The position numbers and the translations under genes were made by a program. Below, one piece after another: positions 1-8,506 of a DNA stretch of 64,000 bases (its first letter is position 1; every line of letters starts with the position of its first letter). The stretch is from Pseudomonas sp. MM213 (GTDB lineage Bacteria > Pseudomonadota > Gammaproteobacteria > Pseudomonadales > Pseudomonadaceae), in NCBI RefSeq assembly GCF_020423045.1, contig NZ_CP081943.1:1302001-1366000 (forward strand), in the 5' to 3' direction. Below the pieces are notes generated by a model. The model worked only from the letters and a program-made list of their open reading frames with translations. It did not search any database and was not told the origin of the DNA.

Positions 1-6
1 TCCTGC

Positions 7-1062
7 ATGCCCCAGTCCCGCCGCTACCTGATCATCAGCCTCTGTGTCCTGTTTGCCATCGGCCTTGCGTGGCTGTTGCTGCGCAGCACAACGCCCGTGG
101 TGCCGGAGGCGATCAAGCGCGGCTTCAGCGAAGCGCTGGCCCAGGCGCGGGCCGGGCAACCGGGCGCAGCGCGGGTTTTGTACCAGCAATTGGGGCGCCC
201 TGACATTTCGCCCAAACGCCGCGTCTGGCTGCATGCCGAACTGCCCAATTATCCCAGCCCGCTCGCCCTGAAACTGGCGGACGCAGACCTGCAACACCCG
301 GCGGCCGAAGTGCGCATCGCTGCGATCAAAAGCATCAGCGGTTTAGTCCCCAGCGGGCAGCGCAGCCTGCTGTTGGGCCCGTTGCTCGATGACAGCGAAC
401 AAAGCGTGCGGTTTACCGCCGTGAACGCATTGCTTGGGCTCTCGCCGGATGACCTTGGCTTGTACTTTGGGCCGTTGCAGCAGGCGATCGACGCGTGGGA
501 GCAAGTGCTCACGAGTGCGCCCGACAGCGCGGACAACCAGTACCAATTGGCCCGGCTGCATCTGCACAACGGCGAATTCAAGGCGGCGCAACAGGCGCTG
601 GAGAACACGTTGCGCCTTGCACCTGACAATCTGCCTGCACTGGTGATGCAGATCGAGGTGCTGGACAAACAGGGCCAAGGCGAAGCCGCCCGGCTGCTAT
701 TGGCCAAACAATTGAAGGCTCAACCCGACTCCGCCTACCTGCAACATGCCCTGGGGCTCTGGCTGCTGCATCACGGGCAGAGTGAGTTCGCCCTGCTCGG
801 CCTGTCCAAAGCCGTGGAGCTGGAACCGGACAACAAGGATTACCGCTACGACCTCGCCACCACGCTGCATGGCGAACAAGAGCTGGAAGCGGCGCAGAAA
901 CAGTTGCAGGAAATCGTCCAGCGTCATCCGGCCGACCGCAAGGCACGGGTGTTGTTGATCAACTACTGGAAAGAAAGCGGGCAACTGCAAAACGTGCAAA
1001 TTCTGTTGGCGCAACTCGAACAGCTCAATCCGGACGATCCCGCCCTGCAGCAAGGGCTTTAA
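7..1062 (+). CDS. Membrane-anchored TPR-repeat protein
   Basis: A 351-residue protein with an N-terminal hydrophobic segment (about residues 7-26) that reads as a signal anchor, so the rest probably faces the periplasm. Residues 90-150 contain HEAT-like paired helices (AAEVRIAAIKSI, DSEQSVRFTAVNALL). From about residue 160 to the end there are tetratricopeptide repeats with typical A/P-D endings such as LAPDN, LEPDN and LNPDD. It probably acts as a protein-interaction scaffold; no enzymatic motif is visible. The start lies only 6 bases into the window, so its operon context and ribosome binding site cannot be judged. The gene converges on the receiver gene downstream, with REP elements between them. 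Confidence 0.8.
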   Translation: MPQSRRYLIISLCVLFAIGLAWLLLRSTTPVVPEAIKRGFSEALAQARAGQPGAARVLYQQLGRPDISPKRRVWLHAELPNYPSPLALKLADADLQHPAAEVRIAAIKSISGLVPSGQRSLLLGPLLDDSEQSVRFTAVNALLGLSPDDLGLYFGPLQQAIDAWEQVLTSAPDSADNQYQLARLHLHNGEFKAAQQALENTLRLAPDNLPALVMQIEVLDKQGQGEAARLLLAKQLKAQPDSAYLQHALGLWLLHHGQSEFALLGLSKAVELEPDNKDYRYDLATTLHGEQELEAAQKQLQEIVQRHPADRKARVLLINYWKESGQLQNVQILLAQLEQLNPDDPALQQGL

Positions 1063-1083
1063 ATCATCGCTGATCTTGCGGTC

Positions 1084-1217
1084 GCCATCGCCAGCAAGCA
1101 GGCTCCTACAGGATCGGGGCAACACGACGCAGCATTGTAGGAGCGAGGCTCGCCCGCGAAGAACGATAACGCGCAGTGTCAGAACTTACGCCATCGCCAG
1201 CAAGCCGGCTCCTACAG
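1084..1217. repeat. REP palindrome cluster between convergent genes
   Basis: Three REP-type elements lie between two convergent genes: 1084-1111 (reverse form, ending GGCTCCTACAGG), 1136-1161 (forward form, TGTAGGAGCGAGG) and 1190-1217 (reverse form). The forward and reverse copies can pair as hairpins, the usual REPIN arrangement of fluorescent pseudomonads. The location fits the known preference of REPs for the 3' ends of genes. Confidence 0.85.
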
Positions 1218-1243
1218 GTCTGGGACAACCTGTCGAGCCATAC

Positions 1244-1621
1244 TCAGGACAGCATGTCCTGCATTATTTCCTGCAACACATCCAGATCAAACGGCTTACC
1301 CAGAATCGGCGCCGTGCGCGTGATCGGACTGTCGGTCTCGCGGATTTCCTGCGGGTAGCCGCTGATGAAAATCACCTTGAGCTCCGGTCGCAGTTTCACG
1401 GCGGGTTCGGCGATCTGCACGCCGGAGATCCCGCCCGGCAGTCGGAAGTCGGTGATCATCATGTCCAGATGCGGCTTGCTCGCCAGAATCTCGAAGGCCT
1501 GCTCGCCGTTTTCGGCCTGCAATACCCGGTAACCCTCACCCGACAGGTAGGCCGACAGCACCATCAGGATGGAGGGGTCATCTTCGACGATCAGTACGAC
1601 ATCTTGTGCATCTTCACTCAT
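1244..1621 (-). CDS. Single-domain response regulator
   Basis: A stand-alone receiver domain of 125 residues. It has the acidic pair in VLIVEDDPS, the phospho-acceptor aspartate in MMITDFRLPGG and the conserved lysine in ILGKPFDLD. It has no output domain, so it must act by protein contact or as a phosphate sink, like FixJ-type or CheY-like single receivers. I chose the ATG at 1621, which has AAAGG upstream; an in-frame TTG at 1642 would add 7 residues. It is the last gene of a minus-strand sensory cluster and lies 77 bases after the receiver-kinase gene, so it could receive phosphate from either kinase in the cluster. Confidence 0.85.
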   Translation of the reverse strand: MSEDAQDVVLIVEDDPSILMVLSAYLSGEGYRVLQAENGEQAFEILASKPHLDMMITDFRLPGGISGVQIAEPAVKLRPELKVIFISGYPQEIRETDSPITRTAPILGKPFDLDVLQEIMQDMLS

Positions 1622-1698
1622 GGGTAGCCTTTGTTCGGTCAATAGCTGCTGATACGACCGTGAGGTCGATCAGAGGTTGCGTTTAAATGGCTGTTTTC

Positions 1699-2880
1699 CT
1701 ACAGCGGCAGACAAACGCGAAACAAGGCGCCTTCGCCAATCCGGCTCTCGACGGTAATGGTACCGCCATGGGCGGTCACAATCTGTTCTGAAATAAACAA
1801 CCCCAGGCCCAGCCCGGCGACGGCGTGTTTGGCCGAAACCCGTTCGAACTGCTGGAAAATACGCTTCTGGTTTTCTTCACCAATGCCGATCCCCTGATCG
1901 CGTACGTCCACCCGCGCCTGACCGCTCTCACTGTACACCTTCACGGTGATCGGGCTCTTCGCGCCGTATCGCAAGGCGTTGGTCAGCAGGTTGGAAATCA
2001 CCTGTTCTATGCGAAATTCGTCCCAATTGCCCTCCACCGGATGCTCGGCGTCCAGGGTGACCGAGGATTCGGCGGCATCGATCTGCGGGGCGAAATTTTG
2101 TAACAAGTTGCGCACCAGCGCCGACAGATCGAAGCGTGTCGGTCGGATCGACAGCTTGCCAGTGCGAATGCGCGACACATCGAGCATGTCTTCGATCAGG
2201 CGAATCAGGCTTTTGATCTGCCGCTCGTCGCGGTCGACCATCGCGTGCATCTTTTCCAGGGTGAACGCTGCGGCGTTGTCGCGCGCCAGGTGCATCTTGC
2301 GCAGCTGGGTTTCGAGGATCAGGCCGTTGAGCGGCGTACGCACTTCGTGGGCGACGATGGACATGAAGTCATCGCGCATGCGCACCGCCTGCTCCAGTTC
2401 CAGCTGGGTGCTCTGCAACTGTTTAAGCAGCGCTTCCTGCTCGCGGCGGCTCTGCTCCAGCGCTTCGACCTGTTGCTTCATGGCCTTGCTCTGGCGGAAC
2501 AGATCGACGAACACGTTGACCTTGCTCTTGACCGCGTGGATATCCAGCGGCTTGTGCAGGAAGTCCACGGCGCCGCTTTCGTAGCCCTTGAACGCATAGT
2601 TCAGCTCACGGCCGGCGGCGCTGACGAACACAATCGGGATGTTCTTGGTTTTTTCCGTGCCGCGCATCAACTCGGCCAGTTCGAAGCCGTTCATGCCAGG
2701 CATCTGCACGTCGAGAATGGCCATGGCGAATTCGTGTTGCAGCAGCAGCGACAAGGCTTCGTCGGCGGACAAGGCTTTGTAGACGATGCGGTCTTCGCGT
2801 TTGATCAGCGCTTCGAGCGCCAACAGGTTCTCCGGCAGATCGTCGACAATCAGCAGTTTGGCCTGGATGTTACTTAGCAT
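1699..2880 (-). CDS. Response regulator-histidine kinase hybrid (REC-HisKA-HATPase)
   Basis: A 393-residue soluble protein. The N-terminal receiver (about 7-125) has LLIVDDLPEN and the acceptor aspartate in AILDVQMPGMNG. A coiled coil (130-170) leads to a HisKA domain with the phospho-histidine in VAHEVRTPLNG (about residue 178), followed by an HATPase_c domain with N-box NLLTNALRYG, G1 VRDQGIGIG and G2 GLGLGLFIS. There is no membrane segment. The input is therefore a receiver, which fits a relay in which the upstream membrane hybrid kinase or the CheB/CheR pair feeds this kinase. The start overlaps the end of cheB by 7 bases and is preceded by GGAA, so translation is probably coupled. Confidence 0.88.
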   Translation of the reverse strand: MLSNIQAKLLIVDDLPENLLALEALIKREDRIVYKALSADEALSLLLQHEFAMAILDVQMPGMNGFELAELMRGTEKTKNIPIVFVSAAGRELNYAFKGYESGAVDFLHKPLDIHAVKSKVNVFVDLFRQSKAMKQQVEALEQSRREQEALLKQLQSTQLELEQAVRMRDDFMSIVAHEVRTPLNGLILETQLRKMHLARDNAAAFTLEKMHAMVDRDERQIKSLIRLIEDMLDVSRIRTGKLSIRPTRFDLSALVRNLLQNFAPQIDAAESSVTLDAEHPVEGNWDEFRIEQVISNLLTNALRYGAKSPITVKVYSESGQARVDVRDQGIGIGEENQKRIFQQFERVSAKHAVAGLGLGLFISEQIVTAHGGTITVESRIGEGALFRVCLPL

Positions 2881-3467
2881 GCTATTCGTTCCAGCTCGAC
2901 AAGCAGACGGCCGATGTCGTTGATAGGGAGAACATGGTCTGGCTGGTGAACATCCAGCGCCGCCAGGGGCATGGTCGCGACTTGGGCTTCTTTCGGATCC
3001 TGGACGATCGTCAGACCACCTCGCTGTTTGACTTCGGCCAGACCGCTGGCGCCATCGCGGTTGGCGCCGGTCAACAGCACGGCGGCCAGGGCGGGACCGT
3101 AGGCATCCGCCGCCGACGAGAACAGAAAGTCGATGGCGGGCCGCGAATAATGCACGCGGTCCTCCAGGCTCAGGGAAAAGCTGCGGTCCTGCTCCACCGA
3201 CAAGTGATAGCCCGGCGTGGCGAAATACAGCGTGCCCGCTTCAATCAGCGTCTTGTCATGCGCCTCGACAACGCGCATGGCGACTCTTCGGGAAAACACG
3301 TCGGCGAGATGGCTGCGACGCTCGTCCGGCAGGTGCAGCACCACGATGATCGGCAGCACGAAGCCTTCGCGCAGAGGGCTGAGGATGCTCAGCAACGCCT
3401 CCACGCCACCGGCCGAAGCCCCGATCACGATAGCCTCCACAGAAGGCAATTTCGCTGCACTGTTCAT
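2874..3467 (-). CDS. CheB-type methylesterase without receiver domain
   Basis: A 197-residue protein that matches only the catalytic half of CheB. The nucleophile serine is in IGASAGGVEALLSI, the histidine in VVLHLP, and the aspartate in LLTGANRDGASGL. It would hydrolyse glutamyl methyl esters or deamidate glutamine on a receptor-like partner. Unlike chemotaxis CheB it lacks an N-terminal receiver, so phosphorylation cannot relieve autoinhibition in cis. The ATG at 3467 overlaps the TGA of the cheR-like gene (ATGA), showing tight coupling. No chemoreceptor gene is in this cluster, so its substrate may be the coiled-coil region of the hybrid kinase; that is inference. Confidence 0.87.
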   Translation of the reverse strand: MNSAAKLPSVEAIVIGASAGGVEALLSILSPLREGFVLPIIVVLHLPDERRSHLADVFSRRVAMRVVEAHDKTLIEAGTLYFATPGYHLSVEQDRSFSLSLEDRVHYSRPAIDFLFSSAADAYGPALAAVLLTGANRDGASGLAEVKQRGGLTIVQDPKEAQVATMPLAALDVHQPDHVLPINDIGRLLVELERIAC

Positions 3468-4297
3468 GATTTACGGTAAATCCGTTCTTGTTTGACCAAC
3501 GGCTCGAACTGGTTGCCGAAGGCCGAAAAATCCGGGGTTTCCTTGCTGCCCAGCACCAGAAAACCGCGATGACAAAGGGATTCGTGGAACAACCCGAACG
3601 CCCTGTCCTGAAGTTTTTTATTGAAATAAATCAAAACATTACGGCACGAAATTAACTGAGTTTCTGAAAAGACACTGTCGGTCGCCAGGCTGTGGTCGGC
3701 GAAGGTCACGTTCTCACACAAACTCTTGTCGAAAATCGCGTAGCCATACGCCGCCGTGTAGTAGTCGGCGAATGAACGCTGGCCACCTGCCTGCTGGTAG
3801 TTATGAGTGTAGGCCCGGACATTCTCCATGGAGAAAATCCCCTGCTTGGCCTTGTCCAGCGAGCGCGGATTGATGTCGGTGGCATAGATGATGGTGCGAT
3901 CGAGCAAACCTTCCTCGCGCAGCAGAATCGCCATCGAGTACACCTCTTCTCCGGTGCTGCAACCGGCGATCCAGATCTTGATCGAGGGGTAGGTCTTGAG
4001 CAGCGGCACCACTTCCTGGCGAATGGCGAGGAAGTGCGAAGGGTCGCGGAACATCTCGCTGACCGGGATCGTCAGCAATTGCAGCAACTGCATGAACGCG
4101 GTTGGATCGTGCAGCACCTTTTCCTGCAACGCCGAGATGGTCGCGCACTCGAACTGGCTCAACGCATGCTGGACGCGGCGTTTGATCGATGCGCCGGAAT
4201 AATCACGAAAGTCGTAGCTGTATTTGAGGTAAATCGCCTCGATCAACAACCGCAATTCGATTTCGCTACTTCGCTCCACTGAATAATTGCGTTCCAC
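3464..4297 (-). CDS. CheR-type protein-glutamate methyltransferase
   Basis: SAM-dependent methyltransferase of the CheR family, about 277 residues. An all-helical N-terminal domain is followed by the SAM-binding motif IWIAGCSTGEEVYSMA, then ATDIN and the late motif CRNVLIYFN typical of CheR. It has no TPR tail. The start is uncertain. A GTG at 4297 shares a base with the TAG stop of the upstream kinase gene (TAGTG). A GTG at 4324 would add 9 residues and overlap that gene by 28 bases. With the downstream CheB-like esterase it forms a methylation-demethylation pair, probably used for adaptation by this non-flagellar sensory system. Confidence 0.87.
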   Translation of the reverse strand: MERNYSVERSSEIELRLLIEAIYLKYSYDFRDYSGASIKRRVQHALSQFECATISALQEKVLHDPTAFMQLLQLLTIPVSEMFRDPSHFLAIRQEVVPLLKTYPSIKIWIAGCSTGEEVYSMAILLREEGLLDRTIIYATDINPRSLDKAKQGIFSMENVRAYTHNYQQAGGQRSFADYYTAAYGYAIFDKSLCENVTFADHSLATDSVFSETQLISCRNVLIYFNKKLQDRAFGLFHESLCHRGFLVLGSKETPDFSAFGNQFEPLVKQERIYRKS

Positions 4298-7200
4298 TAA
4301 ATGCGTTCCATCTTCGGTAACCACACGCGAATCAGCGAGAACAGGCGATCCAGGTCGATGGGCTTGGCCAGGTAATCGTTGGAGCCGGCCTGCAGGCAGC
4401 GCTCCTGATCGTCCTTCATGGCCTTGGCCGTCACCGCAATGATCGGCAGCTTGCGCCAGCGCGGGTCCTGACGGATCAGGCTCGTCGCCTCGAAACCGTC
4501 CATCTCCGGCATCATCACGTCCATCAACACCAGATCGATGTCCTCCACTTCATTCAGTCTTTCAATCGCCTCACGACCGTTCCGGCCGATGACCACGATT
4601 GCGCCCTTTTGCTCCAGCGCGCTGGTGAGGGCGAAGATGTTGCGCACATCGTCGTCCACCAACAGCACTTTGCGACCCTCGAAGACCTTGTCGCGGCTGC
4701 GCGCGGTCTTGAGCATCGTTTGCCGTTCATGGGACAACCGCGATTCGACTTTGTGCAAAAAGAGTGTGACCTCATCCAGCAGACGCTCCGGCGAGCGTGC
4801 ACCCTTGATGATGATCGAGCGCGAATACTTGCGCAGTTCGGTCTCTTCGTCGCGTGTGAGGTTGCGCCCGGTGTAGACGATCACCGGCGGGAACGAACAG
4901 ATGTCCTCGGTGGACATGCGCTTGAGCAGATCATTGCCCAACATGTCCGGCAGTTTCAGGTCGATGATCATGCAGTCGAAAACGGTGGTGCGCAGCAGGT
5001 CCAGTGCATCCTGCGCGAGGCCGACCGCAGTGATCTCAATGTCATCGTCGCCGATCAACCGGGCAATGCTGTCGCGCTGCAAGTCGTCGTCTTCCACCAA
5101 CAGCACGCGCTTGACCTTCTGGGTCAGCTTGGCTTCGAGGCGGGCAAACACGTCCTTGAGCTCTTCACGGGTGGTCGGCTTGACCGCGTAACCGATGGCG
5201 CCCATGTGCATCGCCGCTTCGACCCGGTCTTCGACCGAGATCACATGCACCGGGATGTGTCGGGTTTCCGCGTGTTCCTTCAGGCGCTGCAACACGGTCA
5301 GGCCAGAGTGGTCCGGCAGGCGCATGTCCAGCAGGATGGCGTCGGGAATGTATTCCTTCGCCAGGTCATAACCTTCGTCGGCGCCGTGGGCCACCAGGCA
5401 CTGATAACCCAGTTCGTGGGCCAGATCGTAGAGGATGTGCGCGAAGTTCGGCTCATCTTCCACCACCAGAATGCAGCGAGTGGTGAAAGGTGCCTTGCCT
5501 CGATCATCGTCGAAACGCGGGATATCGACTTCGGCGATCAGCGGCACCAGGGCAGGCGCCGGTGCTCTCGGCGCCAGCGCAACCGGTGAGGCCTGCATCG
5601 GCTCGACCGGCGTCTCGCCCGGTTCAACGTATTGCTGCGGCAAGACCAGGGTGAACACACTGCCCTGCCCCGGTTCGCTGGTGACGCTGATGGAACCGCC
5701 AAGCAGTGCCGCCAGATCGCGGGAAATCGACAGGCCCAGCCCGGTGCCGCCGTAACGGCGATTGGTCGTGCCGTCGGCCTGGCGGAACGCTTCGAAAATG
5801 CTTTCCTGCTGCTCTTGTGCGATACCGATCCCGGAATCGCGGACGATAAAGGCAATGCCGTCGCCGGGCTGGCTGGCGACGGTCAGGCTGACCGTGCCTT
5901 TCTCGGTGAATTTCACCGCGTTGGACAGCAGATTCTTCACCACCTGCTCCAGACGCTGGCGGTCGGTGAAAATCATCATCGGTGCGCCGGGCTGCACATC
6001 GACCTGGAAATCCAGCTGCTTGTCCGTCGCCAGTGGCTGGAACATCCCGCGCAAACCGTCCACCAGGCGGGCGACGCTGGTGTTTTCCGGACGCATATCC
6101 AGCTTGCCGGCCTCGACCTTGGAGATGTCGAGAATGTCGTTGATCAAGTTCAGCAAATCGTTACCGGCTGAATAGATCGACTCGGCGAATTTGACCTGTT
6201 CGGCGCTGAGGTTTTCCTGCGGGTTTTCCGCCAGTAACTTGGCCAGGATCAACGAACTGTTCAGCGGCGTGCGCAATTCGTGGGACATGTTGGCGAGGAA
6301 TTCGGACTTGTACTTGCTAGAGCGCTGCAACTCTTCTGCGCGCTCTTCGAGCTGGGCCTGGGCCTGATTGAGTTCGGTGTTCTTCAGGTCCATGGCATCG
6401 CGTTGCTCGGCCAGAGTCTGGGCCTGTTCGGCAAGCTGTTCGTTGGTCTGCTCCAGTTCGACCTGCTGGGTTTCCAGGTGCGCCTGGGATTCCTTGAGAA
6501 CCCTCGATTGCTCTTCAAGCTCTTCATTGGCGGTCTTGAGCTCTTCTTGCTGAACTTGCAGTTCTTCGTTGAGTTGCTGGGTTTCGGCCAGCACTTCCTG
6601 CAAGCGTTGACGATAGCGCGCGGCCTCGATGGAAGTGCCGATGTTGCCGGCAATCAGTTCGAGCAGTTCGATGTCGCGGTCGTTCAACGGGCGCAGGAAG
6701 CCGAGTTCGATGACCCCGTTGACCCGATCGTCATCGCTGGTCGGCACCACCAGCACGCTGTGCGGCAAGCCTTCACCAAGGCCGGAACTGACCTTGAAAT
6801 AGTTGCTTGGCACGTTGTCGAGGCGTATCAGCTTCGCCTGTTGCGCCACTTGCCCGACAATCCCTTCGTCGCTGTAAATCTGTTGTTCAAGGGCTTCCTG
6901 CTCACGGGAAAAACCGTAAGAGGCAATGCGCTTGAGGCCGCCATGCTCCTCACGTACATAAATAGCCGCCACCGCCGTGCCGAGGTATTGCGCGCAAAAC
7001 TGCAGAATGTTGCGCCCTAGCAGATTGAGCGACAGTTGCCCCAACACTTGCTCGGCCAGCTCGGTCTGGCCGTTGCGCAGCCAGGCTTGCTGTTCCAGTC
7101 GATGGGCACTGGCCTGCTGCGCGGCCAGGTTGGCGCTGTAGCTTTGCGAAAGGTTGAGCAGATCCCGACGGCCAATGTAGGCGAGCAACCCGCTGATGCC

Positions 7201-7788
7201 GACAATGAACAGCAGATAAAGGCTGATGCTCCAGATCGTGCTGCGGCGCACTTCTTCGTTACGCGTGGCGCGTAACTGCTGCTCCATGTCGATCACGTCT
7301 TCGAATTGCTTGCGGATTTCATCAGTCAGGCGTTTGCCGCGCCCGGCCTTGATGGCGCTGCGGTAGTCACCGCCCGCATGCTGCAAGTCGATCATGTTCT
7401 GCGCGTAAGTCGCCCATTCATCCTGCAGGGCCTGGAGCCGTTGCAGGCGGTCGGTTTGCACCGGGTTGTCCGCCGTCAGTTCGAGCAAGGTCTTGACCGC
7501 TACCGCGACTCTCGGCTTGGCGGTTTCGTAGGGTTCAAGAAATCTCTCGTCGCCACTGAGCAGGAAACCGCGCATGCCGGTCTCCAGATCGACGGTCAGC
7601 TTGACCGCTTCATTGGCGTTATTGATCACCCGGTCGGTGTGCTGGACCCACTGGATCACCGACAGCAGATAGGTGATCAGCGAGACAAAGAACACCGCGC
7701 TGAGCACACCGACACCCAACGGCAGGCTGACGTTGCGGCTCAGGAGTTTACGAAATCGTTGCTCGTCAACCGAAGACGCAGTGGTCAT
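4297..7788 (-). CDS. Hybrid sensor kinase CHASE3-GAF-HisKA-HATPase-REC-REC-REC
   Basis: A large hybrid kinase of about 1163 residues. From the N-terminus it has a membrane segment (about 22-48), a periplasmic CHASE3-like helical bundle, a second membrane segment (about 190-210), a GAF domain (about 240-385) and a long Gln/Glu-rich coiled coil. HisKA follows, with phospho-histidine in LANMSHELRTPLNS, then HATPase (NLLSNAVKFTE, VRDSGIGI, GTGLGLSIS). Three receivers close the protein, with acceptor aspartates in AILLDMRLPD, CMIIDLKLPD and LVLMDVMMPEMDG. I chose the ATG at 7788; the open frame extends further upstream. It heads the cheR-cheB-kinase-receiver cluster and probably starts a multistep phosphorelay. 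The signal is unknown. Confidence 0.9.
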   Translation of the reverse strand: MTTASSVDEQRFRKLLSRNVSLPLGVGVLSAVFFVSLITYLLSVIQWVQHTDRVINNANEAVKLTVDLETGMRGFLLSGDERFLEPYETAKPRVAVAVKTLLELTADNPVQTDRLQRLQALQDEWATYAQNMIDLQHAGGDYRSAIKAGRGKRLTDEIRKQFEDVIDMEQQLRATRNEEVRRSTIWSISLYLLFIVGISGLLAYIGRRDLLNLSQSYSANLAAQQASAHRLEQQAWLRNGQTELAEQVLGQLSLNLLGRNILQFCAQYLGTAVAAIYVREEHGGLKRIASYGFSREQEALEQQIYSDEGIVGQVAQQAKLIRLDNVPSNYFKVSSGLGEGLPHSVLVVPTSDDDRVNGVIELGFLRPLNDRDIELLELIAGNIGTSIEAARYRQRLQEVLAETQQLNEELQVQQEELKTANEELEEQSRVLKESQAHLETQQVELEQTNEQLAEQAQTLAEQRDAMDLKNTELNQAQAQLEERAEELQRSSKYKSEFLANMSHELRTPLNSSLILAKLLAENPQENLSAEQVKFAESIYSAGNDLLNLINDILDISKVEAGKLDMRPENTSVARLVDGLRGMFQPLATDKQLDFQVDVQPGAPMMIFTDRQRLEQVVKNLLSNAVKFTEKGTVSLTVASQPGDGIAFIVRDSGIGIAQEQQESIFEAFRQADGTTNRRYGGTGLGLSISRDLAALLGGSISVTSEPGQGSVFTLVLPQQYVEPGETPVEPMQASPVALAPRAPAPALVPLIAEVDIPRFDDDRGKAPFTTRCILVVEDEPNFAHILYDLAHELGYQCLVAHGADEGYDLAKEYIPDAILLDMRLPDHSGLTVLQRLKEHAETRHIPVHVISVEDRVEAAMHMGAIGYAVKPTTREELKDVFARLEAKLTQKVKRVLLVEDDDLQRDSIARLIGDDDIEITAVGLAQDALDLLRTTVFDCMIIDLKLPDMLGNDLLKRMSTEDICSFPPVIVYTGRNLTRDEETELRKYSRSIIIKGARSPERLLDEVTLFLHKVESRLSHERQTMLKTARSRDKVFEGRKVLLVDDDVRNIFALTSALEQKGAIVVIGRNGREAIERLNEVEDIDLVLMDVMMPEMDGFEATSLIRQDPRWRKLPIIAVTAKAMKDDQERCLQAGSNDYLAKPIDLDRLFSLIRVWLPKMERI

Positions 7789-8050
7789 GGGAGGGCCTTG
7801 TCGAACTGTTGGAATCCAGGGAGTCTGCCTCAAATCCGCCGCATTGATCCAATTTTCTGACGTGATTGTGCGCGAAATCCTACATTCAACTGCCCCAGCG
7901 CAAAGGAGCGGTTATCCTTGTCCACCCTGGTACGGCTATTCTTTTTCCAGCGGGGTCGGGAACTTGTCGGGTTCCGTTACTTACTCATGCTAACGCCCGG
8001 CGTTTTTGATCGGACCGGTCACTGCGAACTCAACTGTCGAGAGCCCCATT

Positions 8051-8416
8051 ATGTCCGCTGAACAATCCATCATCCTGGTCGTTGAAGACGACGACATTGT
8101 GCGCATGCTGATCGTCGATGTGCTGGAGGAGCTGGAATTCAAGGTACTGGAAGCTGACGGATGCGAGCAGGCGCTGGCATTTCTCAATGATGAAGATCAA
8201 TACATCGATCTGATGATGACCGACGTCGGTTTGCCGGTCATGGATGGCCGCGAACTGGCCACGCAGGCGCGCATGGTACGCCCGGAACTGCCCGTCCTGT
8301 TTGCCAGCGGCTACGCAGAAAATATTGAGGTGCCCGCCGGAATGCATGTGATCGGCAAACCGTTTTCCATTGATCAATTGCGCGACAAGGTCAAAGGCAT
8401 TCTCGACAATGCCTAG
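8051..8416 (+). CDS. Single-domain response regulator
   Basis: A stand-alone receiver of 121 residues. It shows ILVVEDDDIVRML, the acceptor aspartate in MMTDVGLPVMDG and the conserved lysine in VIGKPFSIDQL. It is divergent from the hybrid kinase gene, with 262 bases between them, and resembles the single receiver at the other end of the cluster. This suggests two alternative phospho-acceptors for the same kinase system. I chose the ATG at 8051 rather than an upstream start at 8006, because residues before it show no domain similarity. Confidence 0.85.
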   Translation: MSAEQSIILVVEDDDIVRMLIVDVLEELEFKVLEADGCEQALAFLNDEDQYIDLMMTDVGLPVMDGRELATQARMVRPELPVLFASGYAENIEVPAGMHVIGKPFSIDQLRDKVKGILDNA

Positions 8417-8506
8417 CCTTCGTTGAGCGGGCTGAGGAATCGTCCTCGCTGTGGTTTAATTGCGCCCCGCTTTTATTCCCCTGCCCGCTTCAAGGAATCT
8501 CCCCGC

